Below are positions 1 through 9,289 of a stretch of DNA of 36,865 bases, one piece after another. Made by a program: the position numbers and the translations under genes. This DNA is from Gammaproteobacteria bacterium. Its GTDB lineage: Bacteria; Pseudomonadota; Gammaproteobacteria; Xanthomonadales; SZUA-36. Numbering within the stretch: position 1 is the first letter of the stretch; the number at the start of each line of letters is the position of its first letter. The stretch spans positions 1-36,865 of the forward strand of contig JAUIBE010000027.1 of NCBI GenBank assembly GCA_030428105.1, given 5' to 3'. The notes beneath the pieces were generated by a model that saw only the letters and a list, made by a program, of their open reading frames with translations, was not told the DNA's origin and made no database searches.

Positions 1-1
1 C

Positions 2-1294
2 GAGAACCCCGATGCGGTGATGACGCTGGAAGAAGCGCAGTCCATCAACCCCGACATCGAGATTGGCGGATTCATCGAAGAGCCGATGGAAAATGCCGAA
101 TTTGGCCGTATCGCCGCGCAGACCGCCAAGCAGGTGATTGTGCAACGTGTTCGCGAAGCCGAACGCGCCCAGGTGGTGGAAGCCTACCAGGAGCGTGCCG
201 GTGAACTGGTCACTGGCATCGTCAAGCGCATCGAACGTGGCAACGTCTACCTCGACCTGGGCGGTAACGCCGAGGCCTTTATTGCCCAGCGCCACATGAT
301 TCACGGTGAAACGGTGCGTCCGGGCGATCGCCTGCGCGCCTATCTCTACGAGGTTCGACCCGAGATTCGCGGCCCGCAGCTGTTTGCCAGCCGCACCATC
401 GTCGAGTTCCTGGTTGCGCTGTTCGAGCTCGAGGTTCCGGAAATTGGCCAGAACCTGATCCAGATCATGGGCGGCGCGCGCGATCCGGGCCGCCGCGCCA
501 AGATTGCGGTGCGTTCCAACGACAAGCGAACCGACCCGATCGGCGCCTGCGTGGGCATGCGCGGTTCGCGCGTCCAGGCCGTTTCCAACGAGCTGGCCGG
601 CGAGCGTATCGACATCATCCTGTGGGATGACAACCCGGCCCAGTTCGTGATCAACGCGATGGCGCCGGCCGAAGTGGCCTCTATCGTGGTTGATGAAGAA
701 AACCAGGTGATGGATATCGCGGTTGAAGAGTCCAACCTGTCGCAGGCCATCGGCCGTGGCGGCCAGAACGTGCGCCTGGCGAGTGAGCTTTCCGGCTGGG
801 AACTGAACGTGCTGACCATCGAGGAAGCCGAGCAGAAGGGCGAGGACGAGGCCAAGGCCATTCTCGAGCGCTTCATGGAGCGCCTGGACGTCGGCGAAGA
901 CGTCGCCAACATCCTGGTCCAGGAAGGTTTCAGCAACATCGAGGAAGTGGCCTACGTGCCCGAATCGGAACTGCTGGAAATTGAAGAATTCGACGAGGAA
1001 ATCGTCGAGGAAATTCGCCGCAGGGCCCGCGATGCGCTGCTTACCCAGCTGATCGCCAAGGAAGAAGTGCTGGACGAGAACGCCCCGGCCGAAGACCTGC
1101 TGGCTCTTGAAGGAATGGACGAGCGCCTGGCGTTCCGCCTGGCCGAGAAAGGGGTTCGCACCCAGGAAGACCTGGCCGAACTGTCCATTGATGAGCTGCA
1201 GGAATTCGATGGCGATATGGATGAAGAAGCTGCAGCCGCGCTCATCATGGCGGCACGTGCGCCTTGGTTCGCCGAGGAGGATTCAGCGGCCTGA
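2..1294 (+). CDS. nusA: Transcription termination/antitermination factor NusA (5' end cut off)
   Basis: NusA binds RNA polymerase and nascent RNA and modulates pausing, termination and antitermination. The reading frame is open from base 2, so the gene begins before the window; about 70 N-terminal residues are missing relative to the 495-residue E. coli protein. Visible in order: the end of the N-terminal RNAP-binding domain, an S1 domain ([20 protein letters not shown]), two KH domains ([18 protein letters not shown], then [18 protein letters not shown]), and two acidic C-terminal helix-hairpin repeats ending near [10 protein letters not shown]. The GTG at 17 is internal and not a true start. 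It is followed 75 bp later by infB, the normal gammaproteobacterial order. The identification is secure. Confidence 0.97.
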   Translation, partial: ENPDAVMTLEEAQSINPDIEIGGFIEEPMENAEFGRIAAQTAKQVIVQRVREAERAQVVEAYQERAGELVTGIVKRIERGNVYLDLGGNAEAFIAQRHMIHGETVRPGDRLRAYLYEVRPEIRGPQLFASRTIVEFLVALFELEVPEIGQNLIQIMGGARDPGRRAKIAVRSNDKRTDPIGACVGMRGSRVQAVSNELAGERIDIILWDDNPAQFVINAMAPAEVASIVVDEENQVMDIAVEESNLSQAIGRGGQNVRLASELSGWELNVLTIEEAEQKGEDEAKAILERFMERLDVGEDVANILVQEGFSNIEEVAYVPESELLEIEEFDEEIVEEIRRRARDALLTQLIAKEEVLDENAPAEDLLALEGMDERLAFRLAEKGVRTQEDLAELSIDELQEFDGDMDEEAAAALIMAARAPWFAEEDSAA

Positions 1295-1369
1295 GCATTG
1301 GCCGATTAGGGAACTGAATCACTACCACGCAATAAAACGAAAAGAACCAGGGCAAACAGGAGTCTGAAT

Positions 1370-3913
1370 ATGTCAAAAGTTACCGTTTCACAATTGGCCG
1401 ACGTGCTGCACATTGACGTGGCCAAGTTGATTGCCCAGCTCAATGACGCCGGAATCGAGGCGGCCGGGGGCGACGATGCGGTCTCCAATGACGACAAGAA
1501 AAAGTTGCTGGCCTACCTGCGCGCTGCGCACGGCAAGGGTGAGTCCGACAGCACTGCGCCATCCAAGGTGACGCTGAAGCGCAAATCCGTCAGCGAGCTG
1601 CGCGTGCAGGGCAGCGGCCCGCGCGCGGCTACCCGTACCGTCAATGTGGAGGTGCGCAAGCGCCGCACTTACGTCAAGCGCGATGCCGTGCAGGACCAGT
1701 TTAGTGACGAGGCCGAGCGCGAGGAAGCGCGCAAGCTGCTGGAAGAGTCACGCGCCCAGCGTGCCGCTGAAGAGCAGGCGCGCCAGGAAGCCAAGGATAG
1801 AGTGCGCCAGGAGAAAGAGGCCGAGCGCGCACGCGAGGAAGCCGAAGAGCAGGCCCGCAAGGAAGAGGAAGAGAAGACCCGTCGCGAGGCCGAAGAAAAG
1901 GCCCGCGAAGAGGAAGCGCGCCGCAAGGCCGAAGAAGACGAGCGCCGCCGCGAGGAAGAGCGCTCCCGCAAGATCGCCGAAGAACAGCAGCGCAAGCGCG
2001 AGCAGGAAAAGAGCAAGAAGCCCGCTACCCGCTACGGTCGCAAGGAATTGCACGTGGCCGGAGGCGCCGCCGCGCGCCGCCGCAAGCCTGGCAAGCGCAC
2101 GCGCAGTGGCTCCGCACGTCCCACCGAGCACGGCTTCTCGCGCCCAACCGCGCCGGTCCTGCGCGAAGTGGAAGTGCCGGAAACCATTTCAGTGGCCGAC
2201 CTGGCCAAGCTGATGGCGGTGAAGGCCGGTGAGGTCATCAAGACCATGATGCAGATGGGCATGATGGTGACGATCAACCAGAGCCTGGATCAGGACACCG
2301 CCATCCTGGTGGTGGAGGAGATGGGTCACAGCGCGCGAGCAGCGACCCAGAAGGACGTCGAGCAAGAGCTGATTGCCCAGGACGAAGACACGGGCGGTGA
2401 CGCCAGGCCGCGTCCGCCGGTGGTGACCGTGATGGGTCACGTCGACCACGGCAAGACCTCGCTACTCGACTACATCCGCAAATCGCAGGTGGTGGAAGGC
2501 GAGGCCGGCGGCATTACCCAGCACATCGGCGCCTACCACGTGGATACGCCGCGCGGTGTGATCACTTTCCTTGATACCCCGGGCCATGCGGCGTTTACCG
2601 CGATGCGCGCCCGCGGCGCAAAGGCCACCGATATCGTGATCCTGGTGGTGGCCGCCGACGATGGCGTGATGCCGCAGACCAAGGAAGCCATCCAGCACGC
2701 CCGCGCCGCCGAGGTGCCCATCATCGTGGCGGTCAACAAGACCGACAAGCCCGAGGCCGATATCGACCGGGTGAAGAATGAGCTCAGCAAGGAAGAAGTG
2801 ATTCCTGAAGACTGGGGCGGCCAGGATATTTTCGTCAATGTTTCGGCGATGACCGGTGACGGCGTTCCCGACCTGCTCGACGCCATCCTGCTGCAGGCCG
2901 AAGTGCTTGAACTTGCAGCCGTGGCCGACAAGCAGGCGCGCGGTATCGTCATCGAATCCACCCTCGACAAGGGCCGCGGCCCGGTGGCCACCCTGCTGGT
3001 GCAGGAAGGTACGCTGAACAAGGGCGACATGGTGCTGGCCGGTTCCGAATACGGCCGCGTCAGGAACATGTTCGACGAAAATGGCCAGCAGATTGAGTCC
3101 GCCGGCCCGTCGATGCCCGCCGTGGTGCTGGGTCTTTCCGGTGTTCCGGAAGCCGGCGACGAAATGATGGCGGTTGCCAACGAGCGCAAAGCCCGCGAAG
3201 CGGCGCAACAGCGTACTGAGCGCGAGCGCGAAGGCCGCCTGGCCCAGCGCCAGGCCGCCAAGCTGCAGAACCTGTTCGAGAACATGGGGCAGGAAGAGCA
3301 GACCAGCGTTAACCTGATCATCCGCGCCGATGTGCAGGGCAGTGTCGAGGCGCTGCGTGATGCGCTGGTGAACCTCAGCAACGACGAGGTAACGGTTAAC
3401 GTGATTGGCTCCGGCGTGGGCGCAATTACCGACTCCGACGCCCAGCTCGCGGCGACTTCCAACGCGATTATCATCGGCTTCAACGTGCGCGCCGACGCCA
3501 CCGCGCGCCGCACCATCCAGGAAAACGAGACCGACCTGCACTACTACAGCGTCATCTACGACGCCATCGATGAGGTCAAGAAGGCGATTTCAGGGCTGCT
3601 GGGCACCGAGACCAAGGAGCAGATCGTCGGCCTGGCCGAGGTCAAGGATGTGTTCCGCTCGTCCAAGCTGGGCGCTATTGCCGGCTGCCTGGTGGTGGAG
3701 GGCGTGGTCAAGCGCGCCAACCCGATTCGCGTGCTGCGTGACAATGTGGTGATCTTCGAAGGCGAACTCGAGTCGCTACGCCGCTTCAAGGATGACGTCC
3801 GCGAAGTGCAGGCCGGCACCGAGTGCGGTATCGGCGTGAAGCAGTACAACGACGTCCGCGAAGGCGACCACATCGAGTGCTTCGAGCGCATCGAAGTGGC
3901 TCGCACCCTGTAG
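1370..3913 (+). CDS. infB: Translation initiation factor IF-2
   Basis: This GTPase brings initiator fMet-tRNA to the 30S subunit and promotes subunit joining. The 847-residue protein starts at an ATG preceded by CAGGAG. It has an N-terminal IF2-N domain ([20 protein letters not shown]), a long charged Glu/Arg/Ala-rich coiled-coil linker (about residues 110-230), a second IF2-N-like domain ([20 protein letters not shown]) and the G domain. G motifs are GHVDHGKT (near residue 356), DTPGH, NKTD and SAMTGDG. C-terminal domains include the fMet-tRNA-binding C2 domain. Its repetitive GC-rich linker produces long spurious frames on both strands. It lies in the nusA-infB-rbfA-truB operon. Confidence 0.98.
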   Translation: MSKVTVSQLADVLHIDVAKLIAQLNDAGIEAAGGDDAVSNDDKKKLLAYLRAAHGKGESDSTAPSKVTLKRKSVSELRVQGSGPRAATRTVNVEVRKRRTYVKRDAVQDQFSDEAEREEARKLLEESRAQRAAEEQARQEAKDRVRQEKEAERAREEAEEQARKEEEEKTRREAEEKAREEEARRKAEEDERRREEERSRKIAEEQQRKREQEKSKKPATRYGRKELHVAGGAAARRRKPGKRTRSGSARPTEHGFSRPTAPVLREVEVPETISVADLAKLMAVKAGEVIKTMMQMGMMVTINQSLDQDTAILVVEEMGHSARAATQKDVEQELIAQDEDTGGDARPRPPVVTVMGHVDHGKTSLLDYIRKSQVVEGEAGGITQHIGAYHVDTPRGVITFLDTPGHAAFTAMRARGAKATDIVILVVAADDGVMPQTKEAIQHARAAEVPIIVAVNKTDKPEADIDRVKNELSKEEVIPEDWGGQDIFVNVSAMTGDGVPDLLDAILLQAEVLELAAVADKQARGIVIESTLDKGRGPVATLLVQEGTLNKGDMVLAGSEYGRVRNMFDENGQQIESAGPSMPAVVLGLSGVPEAGDEMMAVANERKAREAAQQRTEREREGRLAQRQAAKLQNLFENMGQEEQTSVNLIIRADVQGSVEALRDALVNLSNDEVTVNVIGSGVGAITDSDAQLAATSNAIIIGFNVRADATARRTIQENETDLHYYSVIYDAIDEVKKAISGLLGTETKEQIVGLAEVKDVFRSSKLGAIAGCLVVEGVVKRANPIRVLRDNVVIFEGELESLRRFKDDVREVQAGTECGIGVKQYNDVREGDHIECFERIEVARTL

Positions 3914-3923
3914 GTGAAACTAG

Positions 3924-4301
3924 ATGCCAAGGGAGTTCAACCGCTCTGAGCGCGTCGGCGGGCAATTGCGCCGCGAGTTGGCGCAGCTCGTCCAGCTCGA
4001 GGTCAAGGACCCCGGCGTCGGTTTTGTAAGCATCTCGGATGTCGAGGTCACGCGTGACCTGGCTCACGCCAAGGTCTACGTAACCGTCTTTGAAGAAGAC
4101 AAGGCTGCTGAAAGCCTGGCCGCGCTGAACCGCGCAGCCGGTTACCTGCGTCGCCGCCTGGGCCAGGAGATGCGCATCCGCGCGGTGCCTGAGCTTCACT
4201 TCCTGCACGATGCCTCGGTGGAAACCGGCGCGCGCATGGATGAGCTGATCGCCACCGCCCGCGCCGCCGATCGCGGGGCGGAGCCCGACGAAGAGTCCTG
4301 A
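3924..4301 (+). CDS. rbfA: 30S ribosome-binding factor RbfA
   Basis: RbfA is a KH-type ribosome assembly factor that binds the 30S subunit during 16S rRNA 5'-end maturation and supports growth in the cold. The product is 125 residues, the usual size. Family features are visible: N-terminal REFNRSERVGGQLRRELAQL, the central VSISDVEVTRDLAHAKVYVTVF strand-helix region, and the RIRAVPELHFLHDASVETGARMDELI tail. It begins 10 bp after infB, and its stop codon overlaps the truB start by one base (TGATG), so translational coupling is likely. Confidence 0.97.
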   Translation: MPREFNRSERVGGQLRRELAQLVQLEVKDPGVGFVSISDVEVTRDLAHAKVYVTVFEEDKAAESLAALNRAAGYLRRRLGQEMRIRAVPELHFLHDASVETGARMDELIATARAADRGAEPDEES

Positions 4302-5203
4302 TGCCGCGTAACCGCAAAGGCCTGGATATCCACGGCATCCTGTTGCTGGACAAACCGGCGGGCCGTTCTTCCAACCAGGCCCTGCAGGACGTCAAGCGCC
4401 TGTTTTCCGCCCGCAAGGCCGGCCATACCGGCAACCTCGATCCGTTTGCAACCGGCATGCTGCCAGTCTGTTTCGGCGAAGCCACCAAGACCGCGGGCTT
4501 CATGCTGGATGCCGACAAAACCTACCGCGCCACCGCGCTGCTGGGCGTGGCCACCGAAACCGGTGACACCGAGGGTAAAGTCTCTGCCAACGCGCCTGTT
4601 CCCGACCTGGACAACGCCGCCGTTGAAGCGGCCCTGGCCAGGTTCGTGGGTGATATTCAGCAGGTCCCACCGATGTATTCGGCGCTCAAGCGCGATGGCC
4701 AACCGCTGTACAAGCTGGCCCGCGAAGGCAAGGAAGTGGATCGGGAGCCGCGCCAGGTCACCATTCACGAACTGGCCCTGGAAAACTGGGATTCGCCGCG
4801 CCTTACTTTCAGCGTGCGCTGTTCCAAGGGCACCTACGTGCGCACCCTGGCAGAAGACATCGCCAAATCGCTGGGCACCTGCGCACACCTGGTATCCCTG
4901 CGTCGCCTTGCTGTTTCTCCTTTTACCGAGCAGCAGATGGTCTCCACTGACCAGTTGGCCGAGCTGCGTGACTCCGAGTCTCAACTGCAAACGCTGCTGC
5001 CCATAGATGCTGGCCTGGTTGGCTGGCCGCGTGCTGATATCACCGAGGGGCAAGCGGCCCGCTTTTGCAACGGCAACCCGGTGATCATCGATGGCCAGGA
5101 AGAGGGCCTGGTGCGGGTTTATGGGCCGGAAGACAAGGTTTTGGGTATCGGCGAAGTCAAGGGTGACGGCCAGACGCACCCCAAGCGTTTATTCCTGGCT
5201 TAG
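4301..5203 (+). CDS. truB: tRNA pseudouridine(55) synthase TruB
   Basis: TruB isomerises U55 in the T-loop of elongator tRNAs to pseudouridine. The 300-residue protein has the catalytic Asp motif [16 protein letters not shown], followed by the family segments [46 protein letters not shown] and [11 protein letters not shown]-terminal PUA-like region follows ([10 protein letters not shown] to VLGIGEV). The start overlaps the rbfA stop by one base. Normally rpsO follows closely; here 528 bp intervene, occupied by two large inverted-repeat elements and a fresh promoter. Confidence 0.97.
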   Translation: MPRNRKGLDIHGILLLDKPAGRSSNQALQDVKRLFSARKAGHTGNLDPFATGMLPVCFGEATKTAGFMLDADKTYRATALLGVATETGDTEGKVSANAPVPDLDNAAVEAALARFVGDIQQVPPMYSALKRDGQPLYKLAREGKEVDREPRQVTIHELALENWDSPRLTFSVRCSKGTYVRTLAEDIAKSLGTCAHLVSLRRLAVSPFTEQQMVSTDQLAELRDSESQLQTLLPIDAGLVGWPRADITEGQAARFCNGNPVIIDGQEEGLVRVYGPEDKVLGIGEVKGDGQTHPKRLFLA

Positions 5204-5213
5204 ACGTTGCCCA

Positions 5214-5320
5214 CAAAGGAGAGGGTTGTACCTATCCGAAACCTTAAATGACAGGACGTCATTTAAGAGCTACAGGGATGTATTTATGCGTGTTTTGGAT
5301 AGGTACAACCCTCTCCTTTG
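5214..5320 (+). repeat. Nested inverted-repeat element, copy A (plus orientation)
   Basis: A perfect 24-bp outer stem (5214-5237 with 5297-5320) encloses two inner hairpins. P2 is CTTAAATGAC, loop AGGAC, GTCATTTAAG (5243-5267). P3 is TAC, loop AGGGAT, GTA (5271-5282), followed by TTTATGCGTG. It starts 11 bp after the truB stop. The inner layout recurs in three other intergenic copies, while this outer stem sequence is found only here. A role as a transcript 3' end or terminator is inference; there is no typical T-run after the outer stem. Confidence 0.85.
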
Positions 5321-5346
5321 CGATGGACTGGTTTGGACCTATGTCT

Positions 5347-5517
5347 CACCAGGTCGTAGAGGCGCGCTTGGGTACATCCTTTCAAAACCCGCCGTAAACC
5401 CTTCCCTGGGGGCTCGTTCTGAAACGTCCTGTTTCATACGGTTTTGAAAGGATGTCCCCAACCACGCCTTGCAGCGTTTGCGTGTACTTGAGCGGCAGGT
5501 GCCTCTACAAAGGGTGG
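5347..5517 (-). repeat. Nested inverted-repeat element, copy B (minus orientation)
   Basis: The outer stem pairs 5368-5389 with 5440-5461 (22 bp, one mismatch). On the minus strand the core reads P2 TGAAAC, loop AGGAC, GTTTCA (5420-5436) and P3 CCC/GGG with loop AGGGAA (about 5399-5410), followed by TTTACGGCG, as in the other copies. Beyond the main stem, pairing resumes in patches: AGGCG near 5359, and GTAGAGGC (from 5356) with GCCTCTAC (near 5501). The outer limits are therefore approximate. It lies 47 bp after copy A in the opposite orientation. Confidence 0.8.
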
Positions 5518-5537
5518 GGACCCCAGGCGCAAATTGG

Positions 5538-5566
5538 TTGTTGTGTCAGTAATTTGGCGTTATACT
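5538..5566 (+). promoter_or_regulatory. Candidate sigma70 promoter for rpsO-pnp
   Basis: A TATACT -10 hexamer (5561-5566) lies 17 bp after TTGTTG (5538-5543). The -10 matches consensus at five of six positions; the -35 is weak. It sits downstream of both inverted-repeat elements and upstream of the structured leader, where an independent rpsO promoter is expected. Confidence 0.5.
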
Positions 5567-5627
5567 TGCGCGCTTTATTTTTGACCCGTCCAGCAGTTCA
5601 GGGTCAGAACCCAGTTACAAACTTGGG

Positions 5628-5710
5628 GCCACGAAGGCTTTGCAAAAACCAGCCCGGTGCGAAACCGGTCGAGCCTGCAGAAACAGGGGTTTTTACAAAG
5701 GCTTCGCGGC
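5628..5710 (+). promoter_or_regulatory. Branched rpsO leader RNA, candidate S15 autoregulatory element
   Basis: A 23-position helix pairs 5628-5650 with 5688-5710 (20 Watson-Crick pairs, three mismatches). It encloses two hairpins: CCGGT-GCGAA-ACCGG (5654-5668) and CCTG-CAGAAA-CAGG (5674-5687). The result is a three-helix junction ending about 10 bp before the rpsO Shine-Dalgarno. S15 represses its own mRNA in several bacteria through unrelated leader folds, some mimicking the three-way junction it binds in 16S rRNA. That this leader does so is inference from position and shape. Confidence 0.6.
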
Positions 5711-5731
5711 TCTAGTCATGGAGAAGGAACC

Positions 5732-6001
<270 letters not shown>

Positions 6002-6022
6002 ACCTCTGCGTCGAGTCTTTGT

Positions 6023-6059
6023 AAACCCTCTGGTGGAACACGTATCTACCGGGGGGTTT
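6023..6059 (+). promoter_or_regulatory. rpsO-pnp intergenic hairpin
   Basis: AAACCCTCTGGT (6023-6034) pairs along its full length, using two G-T wobbles, with ACCGGGGGGTTT (6048-6059). No T-run follows, so it is not a classical terminator. In E. coli the rpsO-pnp spacer carries an RNase III-cleaved stem that underlies PNPase autoregulation; an equivalent role here is inference. Confidence 0.55.
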
Positions 6060-6117
6060 GCGTATATACGGAATTAAATTCACGGGCTAATCGGCCCCAC
6101 AACGCAGGAATCGCGAA

Positions 6118-8217
6118 GTGCAGAAAATTACCAAAACCTTTCAATACGGTGATCACACCGTAACCCTGGAAACCGGCCAGATCGCCCGCCAGGCGAACGC
6201 CACGGTCATGGTCAAGATGGCCGATACCGTGGTCATGGTCGCCGCGGTGGGACGCAAGGAGGCCAACCCTGGCCAGTCCTTCTTTCCGCTGACGGTCAAC
6301 TACCAGGAGAAGTTCTACGCAGCCGGCCGCATTCCCGGCGGTTTCTTCAAGCGCGAAGGTCGTCCGACTGAGAAAGAAGTCCTGACCTGCCGCCTGATCG
6401 ACCGTCCCATCCGCCCGCTGTTCCCCAAGGGTTTCCTCAACGAAGTCCAGATTACCGCCAACCTGATGTCTTCCAACCCGGAAGTCGACGGTGACATTCC
6501 GGCCCTGATCGGCACCTCTGCGGCGCTTGCGCTCAGCGGCATGCCGTTTCGCGGCCCGATCGGCGCGGCCAAGGTGGGTTACATCAACGGCGAGTACGTT
6601 CTGAACCCCACCGCCAGCCAGTTGGAAGAATCCAAGCTTGAGCTGGTTGTTGCCGGCACCGAAAAAGCCGTATTGATGGTGGAGTCAGAAGCCGACCTGC
6701 TGCCGGAAGACGTCATGCTGGGCGCGGTGACCTTTGGTCACGAAGCCATGCAGGAAGCCATCAAGGCCATCAACGAGCTGGTTGCAGAAGCTGGCGCCGA
6801 GAAGTGGGACTGGCAGGCTCCTGAAGAGAATGCAGATCTGAAGGGCAAGGTTGAAGCGGCCGCCAAAGACGGCCTGGTTGCCGCTTACGCCATTGCAGAC
6901 AAGATGCAGCGCCGCGACGCCATTGACGAGGTGAAGAACGCCGTCATCGACTCGCTGTGCGACGAGGAAGACGAGAACGCACCGAGCGCCGGTGAAGTCT
7001 CGGAGTACTTCCACAAGCTGGAAAAATTCCTGGTTCGCGACCACATTCTTTCCGGCAACCCGCGTATCGACGGCCGTGACCTGACTACCGTTCGCGATAT
7101 TTCTGTCGAAGTGGGCATGCTGCCGCGCACGCACGGTTCTGCACTGTTCACCCGCGGTGAAACGCAGGCGATTGTGACCACCACGCTGGGCACCACCCGT
7201 GATGCCCAGATCATCGACGCGGTGACGGGCGAGTACAAAGACCCGTTCATGCTGCACTACAACTTCCCGCACTTCTGCGTGGGTGAAACCGGTTTTGCCG
7301 GTGGACCCAAGCGCCGCGAAATCGGCCACGGTCGCCTGGCGCGCCGCGGTATTACCGCAGTGCTTCCCAGCCAGGAAGATTTCCCCTACGTGATCCGCGT
7401 GGTTTCAGAAATCACCGAGTCCAACGGTTCTTCCTCGATGGCTTCAGTGTGTGGTTCCTCGCTGTCCATGATGGATGCCGGTGTGCCCCTGAAGGCGCCT
7501 GTCGCTGGTATCGCCATGGGCCTGATCAAGGAAGGCGACCGCTTCGCGGTGCTTTCCGACATCCTGGGTGATGAAGACCACCTCGGCGACATGGACTTCA
7601 AGGTAGCCGGTACCGCCGATGGCGTGACCGCGCTGCAGATGGACATCAAGATCGAGGGCATCAACGAGGAAATCATGCGCATCGCGCTGGCCCAGGCCAA
7701 CCAGGGACGCAACTTCATCCTTGGCGAAATGAACAAGGTCATTTCCGAGACCCGCGCCGAGATGAGCGAGTTTGCTCCGCGCCTGATGACCATCAAGATT
7801 CACCCCGACAAGATCCGCGACGTGATCGGTAAGGGCGGTGTCACCATCCGCAGCATTACCGAGGAAACCGGCGCCACCATCGACATCCAGGATGACGGTA
7901 CCGTCACCATCGGTTCTGTCGACAAGGCGGCTGGCGACGAAGCGCGCAAGCGCATCGAGCAGATCACTGCCGATATCGAGCCGGGCCAGATCTTCGAAGG
8001 CAAGGTCATCAAGATCATGAACTTCGGCGCCTTTGTTTCCCTGACCCCGGGCCGCGACGGCCTGGTGCACATCTCGCAGCTTTCCGATGAGCGTGTTGAG
8101 AATGTCACCGACGTGGTCAAGGAAGGCGACATGGTCAAGGTCAAGGTGCTTGAAGTCGACAAGCAGGGCCGCATCCGCCTGAGCATGAAGGCGGTTGCAG
8201 AAGAGGCCGAGGCCTGA
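6118..8217 (+). CDS. pnp: Polyribonucleotide nucleotidyltransferase (PNPase)
   Basis: PNPase degrades RNA 3'-to-5' by phosphorolysis and is part of the degradosome. The 699-residue protein has two RNase PH-like domains (first with [14 protein letters not shown] and [12 protein letters not shown]; second with [17 protein letters not shown] and [14 protein letters not shown]), then a KH domain ([20 protein letters not shown]) and an S1 domain ([20 protein letters not shown]). The start is a GTG preceded by AGGA, with [11 protein letters not shown] aligning to the usual N-terminus. An intrinsic terminator follows directly. Confidence 0.97.
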   Translation: MQKITKTFQYGDHTVTLETGQIARQANATVMVKMADTVVMVAAVGRKEANPGQSFFPLTVNYQEKFYAAGRIPGGFFKREGRPTEKEVLTCRLIDRPIRPLFPKGFLNEVQITANLMSSNPEVDGDIPALIGTSAALALSGMPFRGPIGAAKVGYINGEYVLNPTASQLEESKLELVVAGTEKAVLMVESEADLLPEDVMLGAVTFGHEAMQEAIKAINELVAEAGAEKWDWQAPEENADLKGKVEAAAKDGLVAAYAIADKMQRRDAIDEVKNAVIDSLCDEEDENAPSAGEVSEYFHKLEKFLVRDHILSGNPRIDGRDLTTVRDISVEVGMLPRTHGSALFTRGETQAIVTTTLGTTRDAQIIDAVTGEYKDPFMLHYNFPHFCVGETGFAGGPKRREIGHGRLARRGITAVLPSQEDFPYVIRVVSEITESNGSSSMASVCGSSLSMMDAGVPLKAPVAGIAMGLIKEGDRFAVLSDILGDEDHLGDMDFKVAGTADGVTALQMDIKIEGINEEIMRIALAQANQGRNFILGEMNKVISETRAEMSEFAPRLMTIKIHPDKIRDVIGKGGVTIRSITEETGATIDIQDDGTVTIGSVDKAAGDEARKRIEQITADIEPGQIFEGKVIKIMNFGAFVSLTPGRDGLVHISQLSDERVENVTDVVKEGDMVKVKVLEVDKQGRIRLSMKAVAEEAEA

Positions 8218-8239
8218 TCCAACAGGTAGTAAAATTGAA

Positions 8240-8263
8240 ACGGCGCCGCAAGGCGCCGTTTTT
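8240..8263 (+). terminator. Intrinsic terminator after pnp
   Basis: The perfect 8-bp stem ACGGCGCC/GGCGCCGT with a GCAA tetraloop is followed by TTTTTG. It lies 22 bp after the pnp stop and closes the translation cluster. Confidence 0.9.
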
Positions 8264-8281
8264 GTCTGTGAGGTTTGCCCC

Positions 8282-9259
8282 ATGATGCGAGCGCTGGTTT
8301 GCAAACAGTACGGCCCGGCCGATGACCTGGTCATCGAGGAGTGGGATTCACCCGAACCCGGTCCGAGCCAGGTGCGCGTGGATGTCCGCGCTGCCGGCAT
8401 CAACTTCCCCGACCTGCTGAGCATTGCCGGCAAGTACCAGGTGCGCAGTGAACCGCCCTTCATTCCCGGTATTGAGGGTGCGGGCGTGGTCAGTGCGGTA
8501 GGCGAGGGCGTTGATCGCATTGCCGTGGGCGACCGGGTCATTTTTACTACCCAAACAGGCGCGTTCGCTAGCCAGTGTGTAGTGGATGCGACTCGCGTCA
8601 TGCCGTTGCCCGGGGCATTGGGCTTCGAGGAGGGCGCAGGCTACGCCATTACCTACGCCACCAGCTACCACGCGTTTCGCCAGAGCGGCCCGATCGAGCC
8701 TGGCCAGAATGTGTTGGTACTGGGCGCAGCCGGCGGTGTGGGCAGCACTGCTGTGGAAATTGCCAAGGCCATGGGTGGTCGCGTGATTGCCGCCGCCAGT
8801 AGCGAAGAAAAACTGGACTTCGCGCGCGAATTTGGCGCTGATGAAACCATCAATTACTCCGAGCAGCCGCTCAAGGAAAGCGTGCGCGCCCTCACCGATG
8901 GCAAGGGCGCAGACCTCGTTTACGACCCGGTCGGTGGCGACCTGGCAAAGCAAGCCCTGGGCGCGCTGGCCTGGCAGGGGCGCCTGCTGGTGATCGGCTT
9001 CGCCAGCGGCGACATTCCCGCCTTTCCGGCCAACCTGATGCTGCTCAAAGAGGCCAGTGTCATCGGCGTTTATTGGGGCGATTGGGCGGCGCGAAACCCG
9101 CGTGAATCGGTCCGGAACATGATGGAGTTGGAAGCCCTGATCGGCGAGGGTAAACTCACCCCGCGCGTTTCCGCTTCGTACCCCCTTGAGCAGTTCAAGG
9201 AAGCATTCTCGGCCCTGGCGCAACGCAAAGCGCTGGGCAAAATCGTATTGACGTTCTAG
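8282..9259 (+). CDS. Zinc-independent NADPH:quinone oxidoreductase family protein
   Basis: This is a medium-chain dehydrogenase/reductase of the quinone oxidoreductase type, expected to reduce quinones or enone-like substrates with NADPH in the cytoplasm. The 325-residue protein has the GroES-like N-terminal part (AAGINFPDLLSIAGKY, PGIEGAGVVSAVG) and a Rossmann domain with LVLGAAGGVGSTAVEIAKAMG. The structural-zinc cysteines of alcohol dehydrogenases are absent. I chose the ATG at 8282, preceded by GAGG at 8 bp; an upstream extension would run back through the pnp terminator. The beta-oxidation gene starts 30 bp later, so the two may be co-transcribed. The exact substrate is unknown. Confidence 0.88.
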   Translation: MMRALVCKQYGPADDLVIEEWDSPEPGPSQVRVDVRAAGINFPDLLSIAGKYQVRSEPPFIPGIEGAGVVSAVGEGVDRIAVGDRVIFTTQTGAFASQCVVDATRVMPLPGALGFEEGAGYAITYATSYHAFRQSGPIEPGQNVLVLGAAGGVGSTAVEIAKAMGGRVIAAASSEEKLDFAREFGADETINYSEQPLKESVRALTDGKGADLVYDPVGGDLAKQALGALAWQGRLLVIGFASGDIPAFPANLMLLKEASVIGVYWGDWAARNPRESVRNMMELEALIGEGKLTPRVSASYPLEQFKEAFSALAQRKALGKIVLTF

Positions 9260-9289
9260 CAGGATTATTCAAAAAGGATTGTTAAGGCC

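Noticed and set aside
2462-3541. A 359-codon antisense frame within infB
   Set aside because: Mirror frame of a GC-rich, strongly conserved gene; the sense strand is clearly IF-2.
5214-5461. CRISPR-like array formed by repeats A and B
   Set aside because: Only two units, in opposite orientation, with paired arms rather than identical repeats and unique spacers; no cas genes in the window.
5091-5715. Open frames of 118 and 87 codons between truB and rpsO
   Set aside because: They run through the inverted-repeat elements and the leader RNA, have no family features, and lack convincing ribosome-binding sites.
8195-8281. N-terminal extension of the quinone oxidoreductase to 8195
   Set aside because: It would overlap the pnp end and run through the intrinsic terminator; the ATG at 8282 has a proper Shine-Dalgarno and matches the family N-terminus.
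7444-8601. A 385-codon antisense frame spanning pnp and the quinone oxidoreductase
   Set aside because: It crosses the pnp terminator and two secure genes on the opposite strand; no protein motifs.
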